NCBI GenBank assembly: GCA_032158125.1
Contig: JASKOT010000014.1
Coordinates: 372,001-436,000 of the forward strand
From: Papiliotrema nemorosa
Taxonomy: Eukaryota > Basidiomycota > Tremellomycetes > Tremellales > Rhynchogastremaceae
Length of the DNA: 64,000 bases
Direction of reading: 5' to 3'
Shown: positions 1-11,965 of the stretch, piece by piece
Numbering within the stretch: the stretch's first letter is position 1
Layout of the letters: each line of letters begins with the position of its first letter
Made by a program: the position numbers and the translations under genes
Notes under the pieces: model-generated
Told to the model about the DNA's origin: nothing
Database searches by the model: none
The model's input: the letters and a program-made list of their open reading frames with translations, nothing else

Positions 1-1104
1 AGTTTGTGCCGAATGTATATTCATTCCGGGCTCACCTGGGACCTCTCCGGCAACAGCCTGGAAGGCGACTTTGAACTTGTCCGCCTCTTCGACTTTTCGG
101 ATACCCTTTCCTCCACCACCTTCAGACGCCTTGATCATGATGGGGAAACCGATAATCTCGGCCTTTTTCAATCCCTCCTCCCAGGTGTGCACACAAGCAT
201 CGTCGTATGCCTTGTCGGGGACAGTGACGAAGCCTTGAGGCGAGAGGACGGTATCAGAGATACCGGTACCGGACCAAGCCATACATGGCACTTCGGCGTG
301 TTGGGCGACAATAGTGGAAGAAATTTTGTCTCCCAAAGATCGCATAGCAGATCCCGGGGGACCGATGAAGATGATCTTGGACTTGGCGAGGGTTTCGGGT
401 AATCTAGGGTTCTCTGATGCATGTCCCCTGGTTGTCAGCACTACTCGTGAAATGATCCTCACCATCCAGCCCAGACGGCGTGCACGCCTGCTCGCTCGGC
501 GACGTCGACAATCAAGTCGACATTGGCGTAGTTGTTGTTGTTGGTACCTCCTGGCACTTCGACATATCGATCGGCCATACGGATGTACTCTGCGTTGATC
601 CGCAAATCTTCAGGAGTCGCCATGACGGTGAACTCGATCTGACGATCAGAGCCAAAGGTCTCGTATGACCATTTTCGGATCGATCGGATCTCCTTGACGG
701 CAGCGATACCGTTGTTGGCAATCAGCACCTAAAGAGTCAGCCTTTGAAATCCAGGCGATTACAGTGGCTCCTGTGCAGGTGTACTGTAGGTGTACTCACC
801 TTTGTAATGACAGTGTGACCTCCTTGAGCTTTGACAAAGTCGGTGACTCGTCCGGAAGGAGCGACCTCGAGCGAGTTGGCCCCTGCAGTGTCAGCACTCA
901 GCTGTTTCTCAATCTTGAGCTCCTTTACAAGCTGTTTGGCAAATCCCTGACCGCTAGCTGACGCTCTTCTCGAGCCGGCTATTGGCAAGGCCGTATATTG
1001 GGGCAGGAAAAGTTCGACTTACCGATGAAATGAGCGACCTTTGCAAGATCGTAAGCATCGCCGTTTGTGCTGGAAGCACCGGCGGTAGCTCCAGTAGCAG
1101 CCAT
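1..1104 (-). CDS. ACC1: Acetyl-CoA carboxylase, N-terminal part (runs off left edge)
   Basis: Cytosolic biotin-dependent enzyme that carboxylates acetyl-CoA to malonyl-CoA, the committed step of fatty-acid synthesis. Only the first ~275 residues are here. Exons read 1104-1023, 882-800, 728-463 and 427-36, and a GTGAGC donor at 35 opens an intron that leaves the window. After a short Ala/Gly-rich leader comes the start of the biotin carboxylase domain: the [20 protein letters not shown] segment, then [19 protein letters not shown], the [14 protein letters not shown] turn (the GHASENP codons are split by an intron), [16 protein letters not shown], and the Gly-rich ATP-binding loop [14 protein letters not shown]. 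All are hallmarks of eukaryotic ACC. The start is the ATG at 1104, the first in frame before the leader. It is divergent from the IF-3-like gene, with a 475-bp shared upstream region. The identification is firm; exon edges were read by eye. Confidence 0.95.
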
Positions 1105-1579
1105 GATGGTTGAGCGCCTCTAGCGCAATGATAGGTGTGCAAAGAGGTGGTGAAGGGGGAAGAAGTTGGGGTTGACTGGTTTTGCGAGGTGGAGGTTTGA
1201 GAGTGTCTCGACTGGGGAAGGCGCGAGTGTCCACCAAGACGGCCAGAGATGAAGTCAGAGGATCTCTGCTGCTTGTGTCTGAGCAGCGAGGTGGATCTAT
1301 CGAGAGGAGGGAGATTAGAGAACAAGGAGAAGAGTGATCGAGGTGAACAGCGGTGGTCGGGGGTGGTAGTCACCTGGATGGCAGCTGGCTGGGGGATCCT
1401 CCCCAAAATCACAGCCAGCCGCGGGGGGGTGGAAGTGTTGATTACGTAAGCTTATTTTTCGGCAATTGTCCGGAGATTGCCGATCACCTACACCTCTTGG
1501 TGAGTTTGATTCCTCGACAGAACACTCCAACGACGACGACGAGGACGACTTCAGTCGTGTATACGATTACTCGACCACC
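1105..1579. promoter_or_regulatory. Divergent intergenic region ACC1 / IF-3-like gene
   Basis: A 475-bp gap between two start codons facing outward. On the ACC1-sense strand, roughly 1140-1340 is rich in C/T, as in many fungal 5' leaders. I see no TATA box, clear operator or further gene. Confidence 0.5.
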
Positions 1580-2392
1580 ATGCAGAGATCGATCTTCAAC
1601 ACGGCTAGGGCTATAGCGTCCTCTTCCAGGCTGGCTCCCATATCGAGACCCATTCCGGCCCCCTTCCCTGTCCATATCACCGCTCGGCAGGCCTCGAATC
1701 GTCCAAACCGTTTCATCCTGCCCGACCCACCGCATCCATCCTTCCCACCTCTCACGCACAATCTCATCCAGGTGGTCGACCCGGAAACTGGCAAATTGGG
1801 CCCACCTCAACTACTCTCCGATGTGTTTGCTCAGATCGACGCTACAACCCATTACCCACTCATGGTCAAGCTGGAACCGCCCATCGCTAGGATAACGAAC
1901 ATCCAAGAACGTATCGCGACAGTGACCAAAACTGCCGAGGTCACTGAAGCACGGCGAAAGCTCGAGACGGAGGCAAAGGAGATCCAGGTCTCATGGTCCG
2001 CCGCGGATAAAGATGCCCAGACGAAACTGGCTTTGGCTCAAGAGGCATTGATAGAAGGTGGACAGGTCAATATCATCTTTGCCAGCAAAGCTCATGGAGG
2101 CTTCCGGAAGAAAGGTCAGGAACAGGGAAGGATGAATGATCTGGTCGAGATGTTTGATAGAGGGTTGGAAGATAAAGGTACGAAATGGAGAGCGGACGAG
2201 GTGTTGCCTAAAATGAGGAAAATGTTCTACCTCCCTCTGCCGGAACTGAGGAAAGCGGCAGAACAGAGAGGGATCGAGCATTCAGGGGAGAGGAAAAAGG
2301 CTTCTCTGGATAGGAAAGAAGCTAGGAGGAAGAAGGACGAGGAGAGGAGATTAAAATCTTTAGCTGCGAGAGGGCAGCAGGACGCAGTGTAG
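1580..2392 (+). CDS. Mitochondrial translation initiation factor IF-3-like protein
   Basis: A single-exon gene of 270 codons. The first ~45 residues are rich in Arg, Ser, Pro and Ala and lack acidic residues, as expected of a mitochondrial targeting sequence. Residues ~55-105 (QVVDPETGKLGPP... then LMVKLEPPIARI) match the N-terminal lobe of bacterial and organellar IF-3, where a VIDxxGxxLG motif is followed by LVEVxPxAxPPVCKI. Residues ~115-230 fit the linker helix and C-terminal lobe, including QVNIIFASKAHGGFRKKGQE. The tail is highly charged. The expected role is dissociating mitoribosomal subunits and placing initiator tRNA in mitochondria. The start at 1580 follows CGACCACC and begins the presequence; the frame is open further upstream (to 1466), but that extension looks non-coding. 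Organellar IF-3 is very divergent, so the family call is moderate. Confidence 0.6.
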   Translation: MQRSIFNTARAIASSSRLAPISRPIPAPFPVHITARQASNRPNRFILPDPPHPSFPPLTHNLIQVVDPETGKLGPPQLLSDVFAQIDATTHYPLMVKLEPPIARITNIQERIATVTKTAEVTEARRKLETEAKEIQVSWSAADKDAQTKLALAQEALIEGGQVNIIFASKAHGGFRKKGQEQGRMNDLVEMFDRGLEDKGTKWRADEVLPKMRKMFYLPLPELRKAAEQRGIEHSGERKKASLDRKEARRKKDEERRLKSLAARGQQDAV

Positions 2393-2501
2393 CATAATAT
2401 GAATCCTCGTATAGATGCATTACTACAACATGTCTCACGGACATGGATGGTCCTTCTAGTGCTACACCTGGTACTCCAGCCACTGCTTGGTCTATCACAC
2501 T

Positions 2502-4192
2502 CTAGTAGCCTCCCTTGGCACAATCGATGCCGATCAAGATACCCTTGTTGCCGGCAAGGTGAACCTCTGGGCCAGGAATTCCAGTCTGATCACCGAGAAC
2601 CAGCGCCGTGAGCTGTCGGCCATACTATATCATCAGCAACAGGCACTCGCACAGATTTGCCAGACTCACCACGCAACCCGTATCAATACCCTTTGAATGC
2701 GTCTTGATGTCCAGTCCGCGGCCCGCTAGATGTCAGCCCGGCCCAAGGTCGGAATGCTCACCTGCATGGCCATAGACAATATTGACGGGCGAACACTTGA
2801 GATTCGACTCTGTGGACGCCTCTTCAGACTCTCCCTCTGGCTCTGATAGTTCCAAGCTAGTCGACTTTGTACATCGCTTCATCTCCTTGTTCCACACGTT
2901 GCTCCATGGTTCGCCCTTGTTCTGGTTCTTGGTAACCTTGCCCCTTTTCTTCCCGTGCGTGTAGACCGACCTCATTTCGAGTAGAGTGTATGGGTCGGTA
3001 TTTTGTCGCACGTCCAACAAGATCGCAAGCTCTTCTACCAGACGTCCGGCCTGGAGATCGGCGATCGACGAGCTAGCTGCGGCGTTTAGGGGCTGCGACG
3101 GGTCGGCGAGAGACTTTGAAACGTCCATAGGAAGCAATCCAGCGTGGACGACGAAAGTGTGCAAAGAGGGAATGTGAATAGCCAAAGGGAGGTCGATGAG
3201 ATACTCGTAATGTCTCGGCTTCATGTCCCTGCATTGTCAGTAATGCTTTGACCCGTGACTCACCGAGCAATCTGCCAATGCTCGCCCTTCCATTTCCAGC
3301 CTTTCGGGTATTGTTTTCCAGAGTTGCGGAGAGCTTTGACTACTCCTGCTTCTCCGCCAGCATCGAGATTATCCACAAAATGTTCCCAATCTGATCCTCC
3401 GGCCCACTCCATCCATGCTCGCCATTGAATGACCTGACTGTCAGTCCACATCACAGCTGAGGCAGTACTCACAGGCTGATCGTGGTTTCCTCTCACACCT
3501 TGAATGTTGAACCTCTCCATCCAGTCGAGTACCTCCAGACTCTTCTCGCCTTTGGCGACTAGATCTCCAACATGAATGACCCTATCTCTGTCCATGTCAT
3601 AATTGAGGGTGGTCATCAGTCGTCTTCACATCAGCATAGACCCGGCATTTCCCTTACTGAAGCGGATCAAACGATCCGTGGATATCACCAATGAAGATGA
3701 CCCTCTTCCCATCGCTAATATCCGCGTCTGACGGTGCGATCGTCCTCATCTTGACATACTGATCAAAATCTGCGCGCTCAGCTCACTCCTGCAGGGTGAC
3801 CCACCTATATCCCCGTCTCCACCATTCAAAGTCTCACTCAAATCTTGAGCGACCCATCCTGCTCCACCTATCCCAGCATCGCTTCCTACACCGAATATCG
3901 CCCTAAGCCCCGTTCGCGTGTGATTCGACTGCGTACTTGCCAAAAAGACGATACTAAGCAAGAAGACAGAGATGACTCCCACAGAGGCTGTACGACGAAG
4001 TACAGCCCATGGGACTATAGGCGAAGTTTTGGTCGATGGGTTGGAAGTCGGGAGCGGGATGAGTTCGTCCATGATAGATTTCCTCTTCCGGGGTGAAGGG
4101 CGAACCGGTCTCGAGGGTTGTGGGTATGTAGAAGAGTTTTGCGGATCAGAGTCGTATGCAGGAGGTTTGGGAGAGGAGTACGGATTATCCAT
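2502..4192 (-). CDS. Ppn2-like membrane-anchored calcineurin-type metallophosphatase
   Basis: The N-terminal ~45 residues are cytosolic, Pro/Ser-rich and basic. They are followed by one hydrophobic segment (VGVISVFLLSIVFLAS), giving a type II membrane protein. The phosphatase core follows in order: FIGDIHGSFDPLQ (metal ligands D and H), VIHVGDLVAKGEKS (GDxVxxG), VRGNHDQP (GNHD), HTFVVHAGLLPMD and VYGHAGEHSD, ending DIKTHSKGIDTGCVYGRQL. This is the PPP/ApaH-like set of metal ligands. The closest known arrangement is yeast Ppn2, the Zn-dependent vacuolar endopolyphosphatase, so the likely role is cleavage of vacuolar polyphosphate; a diadenosine-tetraphosphatase-like activity is the alternative. 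At least four introns are visible; the last joins DTGCV to YGRQL across 2640. An in-frame ATG at 4261 could add 23 residues. It converges with the IF-3-like gene (109-bp gap). Confidence 0.8.
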
Positions 4193-4621
4193 CTTGATCG
4201 AGGGTGTATATTGTATAGGTGAAGGTGAGAACGAGGTCGAGGTATAGATGTCGGAATGCACGTTTGACCCTCACAGGTCCTCTTCTTGTGAACCGACTGT
4301 CGACAAGGTTCACAACGCCTCTTGGCTTGTCGACCGTCATGCACCACAACGGGGCTGGTATCACATATACATATCCAGATAACAGGTAGCCCAGCTCATA
4401 CTCTCTATGCATGCATGGCTATAGATGCACCAAATGGATCTCTGATTGTGCTGTCCAGTGACTCCATCGTCATTTTTACGCGTCGAGATCGACAAATTCC
4501 CAAAAATATTGGAATCGCAGCGAGATCCACTCTACATATCTTACCTCTACCTTGCCCAACTGCACAGCATGCCGATCGACAGGATATAGCGCGACCTTTA
4601 GAATATCACTTCCCGATCGAC
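4193..4621. promoter_or_regulatory. Divergent intergenic region Ppn2-like / NAPE-PLD-like
   Basis: About 430 bp between two outward-facing starts. The plus frame is open from 4322, but the residues before the ATG at 4622 do not look coding. I see no clear regulatory motif. Confidence 0.4.
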
Positions 4622-6363
4622 ATGCTTTCAGCGGGGTTTGTAGGCCTGCGACGAGCGGCGATCGTCTTACCAGTAGCGTGGACGGGCGCCTGGTTGGGCT
4701 ATTATGGTGCGTTCAGCCCAGTCGTGATCCAAAAGCTCATAGCAGCATATACCGATACGATACGTAGATCTCACATACGGGACAGAAACAAGGAACTCCA
4801 GGACACTCTGACGAAACTGCACGGAGGTGCCGAGATAGATTATACTCAACCTGCCTCTGAAGAAGAAAAGGAGGCTATCAAGAAGAGGTCAGCTGACGGA
4901 GACTCGGTCAATGGTTGCTGATGTCAGGTTCTCGAGCTTGAAGTTTGCCGGGAGGTATTGGAACCCATACGTCGAGTGGAGAGAGCAGGGTGCATGGGAG
5001 TGGGCGCTATGGAAGATCATCATTTCCACCATCACCCTCAAGCTCTTCTACGATGGGTGAGCTGGTGATTGCCGCTAGGAAGATTAAAGCTTATGGCAGA
5101 GGTGTGCCTCCTGAAAGACCCATTCCAGACCTGCCGATGGAGGAGCCCAACTTTGACCTGTTGTTCGGGCCACCGAAATCTGCCAACCCATTGCAGGCGA
5201 AGAATACAGCAGGACCTTTGAAAGGGTCCTATGACAAAGTCGATCTCTCCGACGAGGTGCAAGTCACCGACAAAATGACTATCACCTGGGTGAGTTTGGT
5301 CTTCGCTTGCTGATCGTCGTTGGGAGGTGCTAATGGTGTAGCTCGGCCAATCCACCTCTTATATCACCATGGACAACCTTACCATCCTGACCGATCCCGC
5401 ACTCTCAGACAGGACCCTACCCTCCCGCATAGCGCCTCAACGTTTGCGTCCCTCACCTTGTAAATTGCGAGATCTGCGAAAGGTCGATGTGGTCCTGGTA
5501 TCGCACAAGTGAGCTGTTGCTCTCAGTCTCTCGCAAAAGCTCACAGCTAGCCATTTCGATCATCTAGACCCGGAAGCCATCATTGAATTGGGCGACAGTT
5601 GCGAGTGGATTGTCCCGATGGGTGTGGGGCCATTCATCAAGTCTTTTGGTGTGACCAGGGTCACCGAGCTGGAGTGAGGCTCTGTCGTTCGCCGAGATAC
5701 AGTAGATGCTGTACTGATGGATAGTTGGTGGCAGGAGACATCGCATACCATCAAGAGGACAGGACAGAAAGACAAGACGTTTACTATCACGGGAGTCCCG
5801 CTCATGGTCAGTTGCCTTCCCTCTTTATTCGATGCTGACTCTCAGCACTGGTCAGCTAGGTCACCGTTGGATACCAATGCGACATTATGGGGCGGATTCC
5901 ACGTCAAGTCGAATCCCACCGATGGAACGCCTTCTCGATCATTTATGCATTTCGGAGATACAGGGTGAGTCATGACACTTTCGCTCTTCACTAGGACAAG
6001 GTGCTAAGGGCAGATACTCACCCACGCTGTTCGCTGCCGTGGGCCGTATACTAGGACCCGTCGATCTTGCCGCTATCCCCATCGGTTCATATGAGCCCCG
6101 ATGGCATATGCATCTGCAGCATACAGACCCCGAAGGTGCTGTGAGGATGGCCATTCAGATGTCTATCAAGAAGAGTATAGGCGTGCATTGGGGTACCTGG
6201 TTGATGAGTGATGAAGCTTGCAAGTCTGGACATGATCACTTGGACGAGCTGACTATTAGATAACAAGCCTCCTGTGGATCTGGCGTTGGCGAGGGAGAAG
6301 CTGGACATGAAGGCGGATAGGTTCCAGGTGTTGCCGGTTGGGCAGACTATGGTGGTCGACTAG
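4622..6363 (+). CDS. NAPE-PLD-like (Fmp30-type) metallo-beta-lactamase-fold phospholipase
   Basis: A zinc hydrolase of the N-acyl-phosphatidylethanolamine phospholipase D family (yeast Fmp30, mitochondrial). An N-terminal hydrophobic stretch (AAIVLPVAWTGAWLGYYGAF, residues ~12-31) suggests a membrane anchor or mitochondrial signal. After VEWREQGAWEWALW comes the catalytic domain: MTITWLGQSTSYITMDNLTI, LTDPALSDRTLPSRIAPQRL, then the metal-binding SHNHFDHLD (HxHxDH; this motif is interrupted by the intron after SHN), MHWSARSPLDTNATLWGGF, FMHFGDTGYSPTLF and IGVHWGTWLMSDE. These are the spaced His/Asp ligands of the family. Expected product: N-acylethanolamines and phosphatidate, linked in yeast to mitochondrial cardiolipin and morphology. 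At least six introns, most with CTGAC-type branch sites. The stop is at 6361. Chosen start 4622 begins the hydrophobic N-terminus. Confidence 0.88.
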
Positions 6364-6621
6364 AGACGTAGAGATTGAATCGACAGGATATCTTATCGGC
6401 GAAGTGGAGGAGTTTGCTCTATACAGCCTCCAGCACAGTGATCGAGTATATACTAGATTTCGTCGCACATGGAATGCATCTCACTGGAATGAGTGATATA
6501 ATCCAGGTGGACCCTCGGATGACTGGAGTTTAAACAATTTCAGAATCCACTGGGCGCATTTCATCATTTCATCGATTGGCTTCATCCTTGAAGCATTGAG
6601 CACAACGTCGCCAAGTTCACT

Positions 6622-8176
6622 ATGCCAGCGCAATCACCTGTAGCGTATGCTACGCTCTCCGTACCACTACCTGCCAAACCCTACATACTCGACATAAAAC
6701 CCTCAAACTCGAATCCGCACTTGTACCTCCGACACCCCTCTTCCGAGATTACCATTGCGGACAACCAATCTCTTCAAGCTATAGACACATTTCGAGATGG
6801 TCATTCAGGCCATGTGAGTGATATTTGCGTGGATGGCGAATCCATCTGGTCTTCGGGGAAAGAAGGGTCGGTGGTGAAGTGGGACGAGAGAAGTCGACGG
6901 CCCGCTCAACAGATCAAAGGTGGGTCGAGCGAGTTTCGGGCATGAGATATATTTTCCCCCTAGATGCTTCTAAAGGCGTTGTGCTCATGAATAGCCTTTG
7001 TGAGGAAGCCCCTCCCTGTTCTCGCGGTCGCTTCAGCGGAACGGGATCACTTGGTTGTAGCGGGTACAGAGCTAGTCTCGTCTGAAGCTCACATTCTCTA
7101 TTGGTAAGTCCACGAACATCCCACTTCGGATCACCCTTGCCTAACATATAGGGACACTCGAAATGCGAAACAACACATCTACGCGCACGCCTCTACCCAC
7201 TCTGACGATATAACCCACCTCTCATTCCTCCCTTCCACCTCGAGCTTTCTCTCATCCTCCTCTTCGCACCCTCTCCCCACATCACTCCTGCTCAGCGCAT
7301 CCACGGACGGTCTGGTCGCGTTGTCCAACCCTAAAGAGACAGACGAAGAAGAAGCGGTACTCTCAGCTGAAAACTGGGGTCAGAGTATCGCAAAAACTGG
7401 GGTGTACGCTCATAAAGGCAAAATGAGAGTTTGGGCACGGAGCGATATGGATGGGATAGCTCTTTGGGAGGTTGGTCGAGGGGAAGAAGAGGATTTGGAG
7501 CTGCAAAATATGTTGGAATATCCTACAGAGACATTCAGGGAGAAGACATGGATGCGACCCAGAGATGGGATCGCAGTGCCGAGGACGGCAGAAGAGGAGA
7601 TGAGGGATAAAGAAGGGAAGATCACTTCGGACTATCTGGTGGATGTCGTGCCTACACTGGGAGTGAGCAAGAGCAACACCCCGATGGTTGCTCTTGGCAG
7701 CAACGAGTAGGTGATCTCGTATCCAACTTGTGAGGAGGCTCATGTCAAGGGGCGATATTGTGCTGGTTCATCAGTCTACCAAAGACTTTCAACCTTCAGG
7801 ATACTTCCTCTCTGGTCCAGGTCCTTCTCGAGGTCACAAGGACGTGGTCAGAGCGCTGTACCATGATGTATCACGCGAAGCGATATATACCGGATCAGAA
7901 GACGGCGTGTTATCGGGCTGGTCGTTGGCGTCTCTACCGTCTAGGCTGCTGGTGGGCGATCCAGAGATCGACGACGATGGGGAAGACGGAAGAGAGGCGA
8001 TCAACTCTGAAGATGAGAGTGAGGAGAGTGAGATTGTCACTGAAGAGAGTGAGATGGACGTCGATGAGTCGGAGGACGAACGACCGCTTGGACCGAGGAA
8101 CGGTCCAATTTTGGGTGGAGGACGAGATGAGGGGAGAAAGCAGAAGAGGAGGGAGAAGAGGCATAACCCTTACTGA
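6622..8176 (+). CDS. WD40-repeat protein, WDR89-like
   Basis: A beta-propeller scaffold protein. Visible repeats include GHSGHVSDICVDGESIWSSG...VVKWDERS, then EAHILYWDTRN, HSDDITHLSFLPS...LLLSASTDGLVALSNP, and late GHKDVVRALYHDVSREAIYTG followed by SEDGVLSGWSL. The last ~85 residues are a strongly acidic Ser/Glu/Asp tail ending in a basic Lys/Arg-rich cluster, as in nucleolar or nuclear proteins. The order, an early repeat with a bare sensor blade, a GH-type repeat near the end and an acidic tail, matches the WDR89 family; its function is poorly known (ribosome or chromatin links are suggested). Introns are at about 6921-6993, 7105-7151 and 7710-7743. There may be more propeller blades than I can align by eye. 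It is tandem with the NAPE-PLD-like gene (258-bp gap). Confidence 0.7.
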
Positions 8177-8343
8177 GTGTGCATGCATCAGACTTTATCT
8201 CTCGAGCTCCATAGTGCATTCAAGACTACCTTGGGTCATTAGGTGTTGAGGTTGACTGGGTGACTGATAAGATATCGGCTTTCAAGTTTCATCTTTCCTA
8301 ACTTTTCGACGTCGCTATTGTTGTCATTGTTGTCGACATCTAC

Positions 8344-9919
8344 ATGTCGATCAATCACCCAAAACAACGACAGATCAAACTCCCTTTTACGGTCCCTCGA
8401 GCAGGACTGTCGAAGTCTGCCCAAACGAGGATATGCGGAATGTACATTGCGTCTCCCTTGGATTGATCATGGATGGAGCTGACTCACCAGATGTCGGAAG
8501 AGGGATAGTCAATACACCTGTCCGAGGTGTAATATCCCTTATTGCTCCTTGGAATGCTTTAAAGCTCAAGTTAGTCTATCACATACAGCTCACCTTCTAC
8601 GCTGGATTTATCCATCATTGGAAAGCCGAAAATGGTGTGCTGACGAAAAGAGTCACGTACAATGTTCCGAACCATTTTACAAGACGACAGTGATGGAGAG
8701 CATATCCGCCGATCGGGACGCTGGCATAGAAGAAAAGAAACAAATGTTGGAGATGCTCAAGCGATTCGAAGAGACAGCTGCGGAGGGGGAAGATCTTACT
8801 GGGCTTGGAGGGGAGTTGGAAGAGGAAGAAGAGGATGAACTGGAACGAGCATTGGCGGGGATCGATCTTGGTGAGTCCGGCCTGTGGAACTTTCCCATTC
8901 AGCTCATACGAAGAAATAGGCGTGATGGGTCACTGTGATAAGGTGCTAAGTGACAGATGAGATCGACACGAATAAACTATTTCATCTTCTACCACAACAA
9001 CATCGAGATGCTTTCCTCGAAGCGATCCGTAATCCAGATTCAGATGCCGCAAAAGAGCTCGTAGAGAGCGCTGTCAAGGCAGAGCAAGATGGCGAGGAGG
9101 AAGTTTTCCCAGATGTTCTGCCATGGTGGGAAGCAGAAGATATGCTGGATGATGAGGGCGAAGAGGGAAATGATGAGGAGGACGAACCGAAAGTCGCACC
9201 GTTACCTCCTATGATCCCCCACGAGGTGGTAGGTGCAATCTCACCTCCCCAAGGGGTGGGTCTCAACTTGATTTACAATATTATGGCCATCACGTACGCC
9301 CCACCCGATGTCGAAGCAGCGCTGACCCAGGCAGAATCGCATATCTTCACGTTTTGCTATCCTCCAGGCTCCCATCGTTAAGTCTAGACAATCTCAAATC
9401 CGGCAAGGCAGAAGTAGAAGATGTCAAGAAGAACATCTCGACCCTCGTGCCGTTCCTCATCGATCATAAATCCACTATACGCTTTACGACATTCACTGCG
9501 GCTTGGGCGTACGTCTGGGACAAGATTGGCGAGACAACCGTGAGTCGAGCGTTCCAGCCAGAGATCTCGCCTGATCGTCGTCAAAGCTGACCAGACAGGA
9601 TCCCAAGCCAGACACTACAGCTCTGATCCGACTACTATCTGTCCTTCCTACCCTTCTTCATGCCAATATAATAGCGGATCAGCTGCCTCGGATAGCTTAC
9701 GCCATCTCGGACTGTTACAACCTCTTCGCACACCCGAGACCCGGCACGGCCGCCCCTCGGAAACTTGCATTCTACCTCGCTGCAATGCGGCAACTCAGCC
9801 GGGAAGAATGGAGGAGGCTGCAGAGGGAAGTTGAGAAAGAACTCGACAAGTTGCAGAGGGAGAACGAGCCGGAAGATTTCGGTCCCACAGAGGAGAGCAC
9901 GTTGAATTTTGTCGCATGA
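8344..9919 (+). CDS. HIT-type zinc-finger protein, ZNHIT2-like
   Basis: After ~25 basic residues the protein reads CGICRKRDSQYTCPRC followed by NIPYCSLECFKAQ and then SHVQCSEPFYK: a treble-clef HIT zinc finger (C-x2-C, C-x2-C, C-x3-C, H-x3-C). The first CxxC is split by an intron (after TGCGGAAT at ~8441, rejoining at ~8491), so a naive ORF search misses the finger; a second intron (8570-8650) precedes SHVQC. Downstream is an acidic coiled region, then the conserved FPDVLPWWEAED and LNLIYNIMAIT segments and a long helical C-terminus. That order fits ZNHIT2, a partner of the R2TP/Hsp90 co-chaperone involved in snRNP (U5) and box C/D snoRNP assembly. The intron near 9291-9332 has two AGs close together (CAGGCAG); only the second keeps the frame. 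Stop at 9917-9919. Confidence 0.82.
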
Positions 9920-10235
9920 AATGAATGCATTTTAGACGTGATCTGCTCTAGCGAAAGACCGGCTGGCCTTAATGGAATACCAGCGTTGCGGCTAAATCCG
10001 TCAAGATACCTTGGCAAAGCATGGCGCCTCGCAAGTTGGAAGTTGATCTGCCATACAGTCAGCCAGAGTCTGTGTGGGCAGCCCAGCAGAGCACCCAGGC
10101 TCTGGCATGGACACTTTATGATCGGAAGGGCGGACTAGGTAGAGGGCGAAAGAATGCAACACCTGGTTCTCCCGAGAGCGGTATGCCATGCACCTCTTCC
10201 ATGCATCCCATCGCCGTTTTGAAGAAGATGCGATA
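9920..10235. other. Convergent intergenic region
   Basis: 316 bp between the ends of the HIT-finger gene and the first F-box gene. A 75-codon plus-strand ORF at 10021-10248 lies here and overlaps the F-box stop. It has no recognisable domain and looks like chance, so I do not call it a gene. Confidence 0.4.
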
Positions 10236-11874
10236 TCACGCCTCCTGAGCGTCTATCCAGTCCTTCAGACATGTCCATATCTTCGGATCCAAATGCTCCT
10301 CCTCGCCCGTCATGTCCCCGATGAGAGTCCTGGGTTGTATAGCCTGCAGCGGCACCTTGGACTCTCTCAAGTATACCTCATCGTGCGTTCTCCTCAATCT
10401 CGCATCCAATTCGGCGTCCCCCCACTTCCTTCCGCCTTCGCCCAGTCGCAGAAAGACTGTTAAAGGGGATAGATGGTCCAGCTCTGACCCCAGCGGGGGC
10501 ATATAGTTGCTGATGACAATTCCTATGTCTTGTTTCCGCCATATCAAAGGCTCCTGACAATGTTGCAAGCTAGGACGATCGATACACCGGATGGAAAGTA
10601 GTTTTCGAGCTGCATCAAGGTTATCCCCATTCGTCCAAGGCTCTACCTCTCCTGTTGATCGAGTCGAGTCTGAACTCGGGAGATTGAACCGAGGTAGATG
10701 ACGAGGAAACTGAACATGTCGAAGTGAAGGTAAGGTGGGTATCGGGACGTGCTGGCACATCAGTCACGCAGAGGTGAAAGATGCCGATGAGACCTACACC
10801 AAAGGGGCTGTTGATACGTAATGACGAGTTTACCGCACAACCCTGCAACAGGACTTCCACCTCTGCAAAGCCCTTTGATAGCAGCTCCGTCCCGTCTGAC
10901 ACCTTTGGGATCCTCCTCGACCCGTCCACCCATTCTAAATAACGCAGTCCAGGTTTCCCCCTCAAGATGAAAGCGTCCTTTAGAGGTATTGTTTCGCCTT
11001 GGTCAAAGAGACTGTTGATGGCCAAGGAGCGCAACCTTGGCATTCGGACTATCATTTCCGTGATAAATGACATGAAGTGCGCCTCCATATCCACCACTCG
11101 GAGAACCTCTATATGCTGTAGAGATTCCGCATCAATAATGGATCCCAGGGACAGGTCATCATCCGCTGAACCCTCATATCCTTGTGCGATATCTAGCTCC
11201 AAGAAGCGAAGGGTCGAGGAGAGGTGGAGAACATGCTTGATGTCCTTCAGATCGGCGCTGTTGACTTTTCCCACAAACGTTCGCAGTTTCGGAAAGGTCC
11301 CAATGACGTGCAGATCATCGTAGAAACCAGACATGACGTCGAACATGGCGAGTCCGGCCGACGAAGAAGCAAATGATACTTCTTCATGGACGACCACCTC
11401 GAGAGATTCCACATGATCCTTGACGATTCTCAGAAGCTTGACAGTCGTATCTAGTATTCCTTCAATCACGTACACTCGTACACGTCGGACCATGGATGCC
11501 CTCGAGGGGTTGTGTTGTAAGGCACTTAGGGCGATGTCCAGCTCTGATTGTGTCGCATATTGTGCCGTCAAGAAGTCTGCCTCCTCGAAGAACCACTGAT
11601 CGTCGAGATCATCCACTGCAGCCAAGTTTTTCTCCGCCTGACGTTGAATATCTTCAGTCGTCTTCGTGACGAGGTAGTCGTGTCGAGCTCGAGGTACTGA
11701 GTCGATGTGAGAATAGATCCTGGACTCGGCATAAGGCTGAAGTATCCGACATGTCCCCGATGCGCTGACACAGGATTTCAAGTCAAGAAAGGAAAATACA
11801 CGTCCCAGTATTTCAGGGGGAAGGTCGAGCAGTGGCTGACCTGCAGTCATTGAAAACGTCTGAATCGACAACAT
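10236..11874 (-). CDS. F-box protein 1 of a tandem pair
   Basis: Begins within ~12 residues of an F-box: LLDLPPEILGRVFSFLDLKS, then CRILQPYAESRIYSHI. F-box proteins bind Skp1 and bring substrates to SCF ubiquitin ligases. The remaining ~470 residues are alpha/beta with irregular leucine-rich repeats (LRTFVGKV, LRFLELDI, LRVVDMEA, LRSLAINSLF, LRYLEWVDGS), the usual substrate-binding part of fungal F-box proteins. One intron (donor GTAGGT after NSPFG at ~10798, acceptor TGCCAG at ~10755) joins two long open exons. The substrate is unknown. An ATG 8 codons downstream (11850) is an equally good start. The next F-box gene ends only 91 bp upstream in the same orientation, suggesting tandem duplication. 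Confidence 0.8.
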
Positions 11875-11965
11875 GAAGGGCAGTCCAGTTATCCGAATGA
11901 AGTCAATCGACGACCTCGATCACGTGGCATGACAGCCGAGGTGACCCTCGAGCAGCTACGAGTAG

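Noticed and set aside
10021..10248. 75-codon plus-strand ORF between the HIT-finger and F-box genes
   Set aside because: No recognisable features, sits in a convergent 3' region and overlaps the F-box stop; likely chance.
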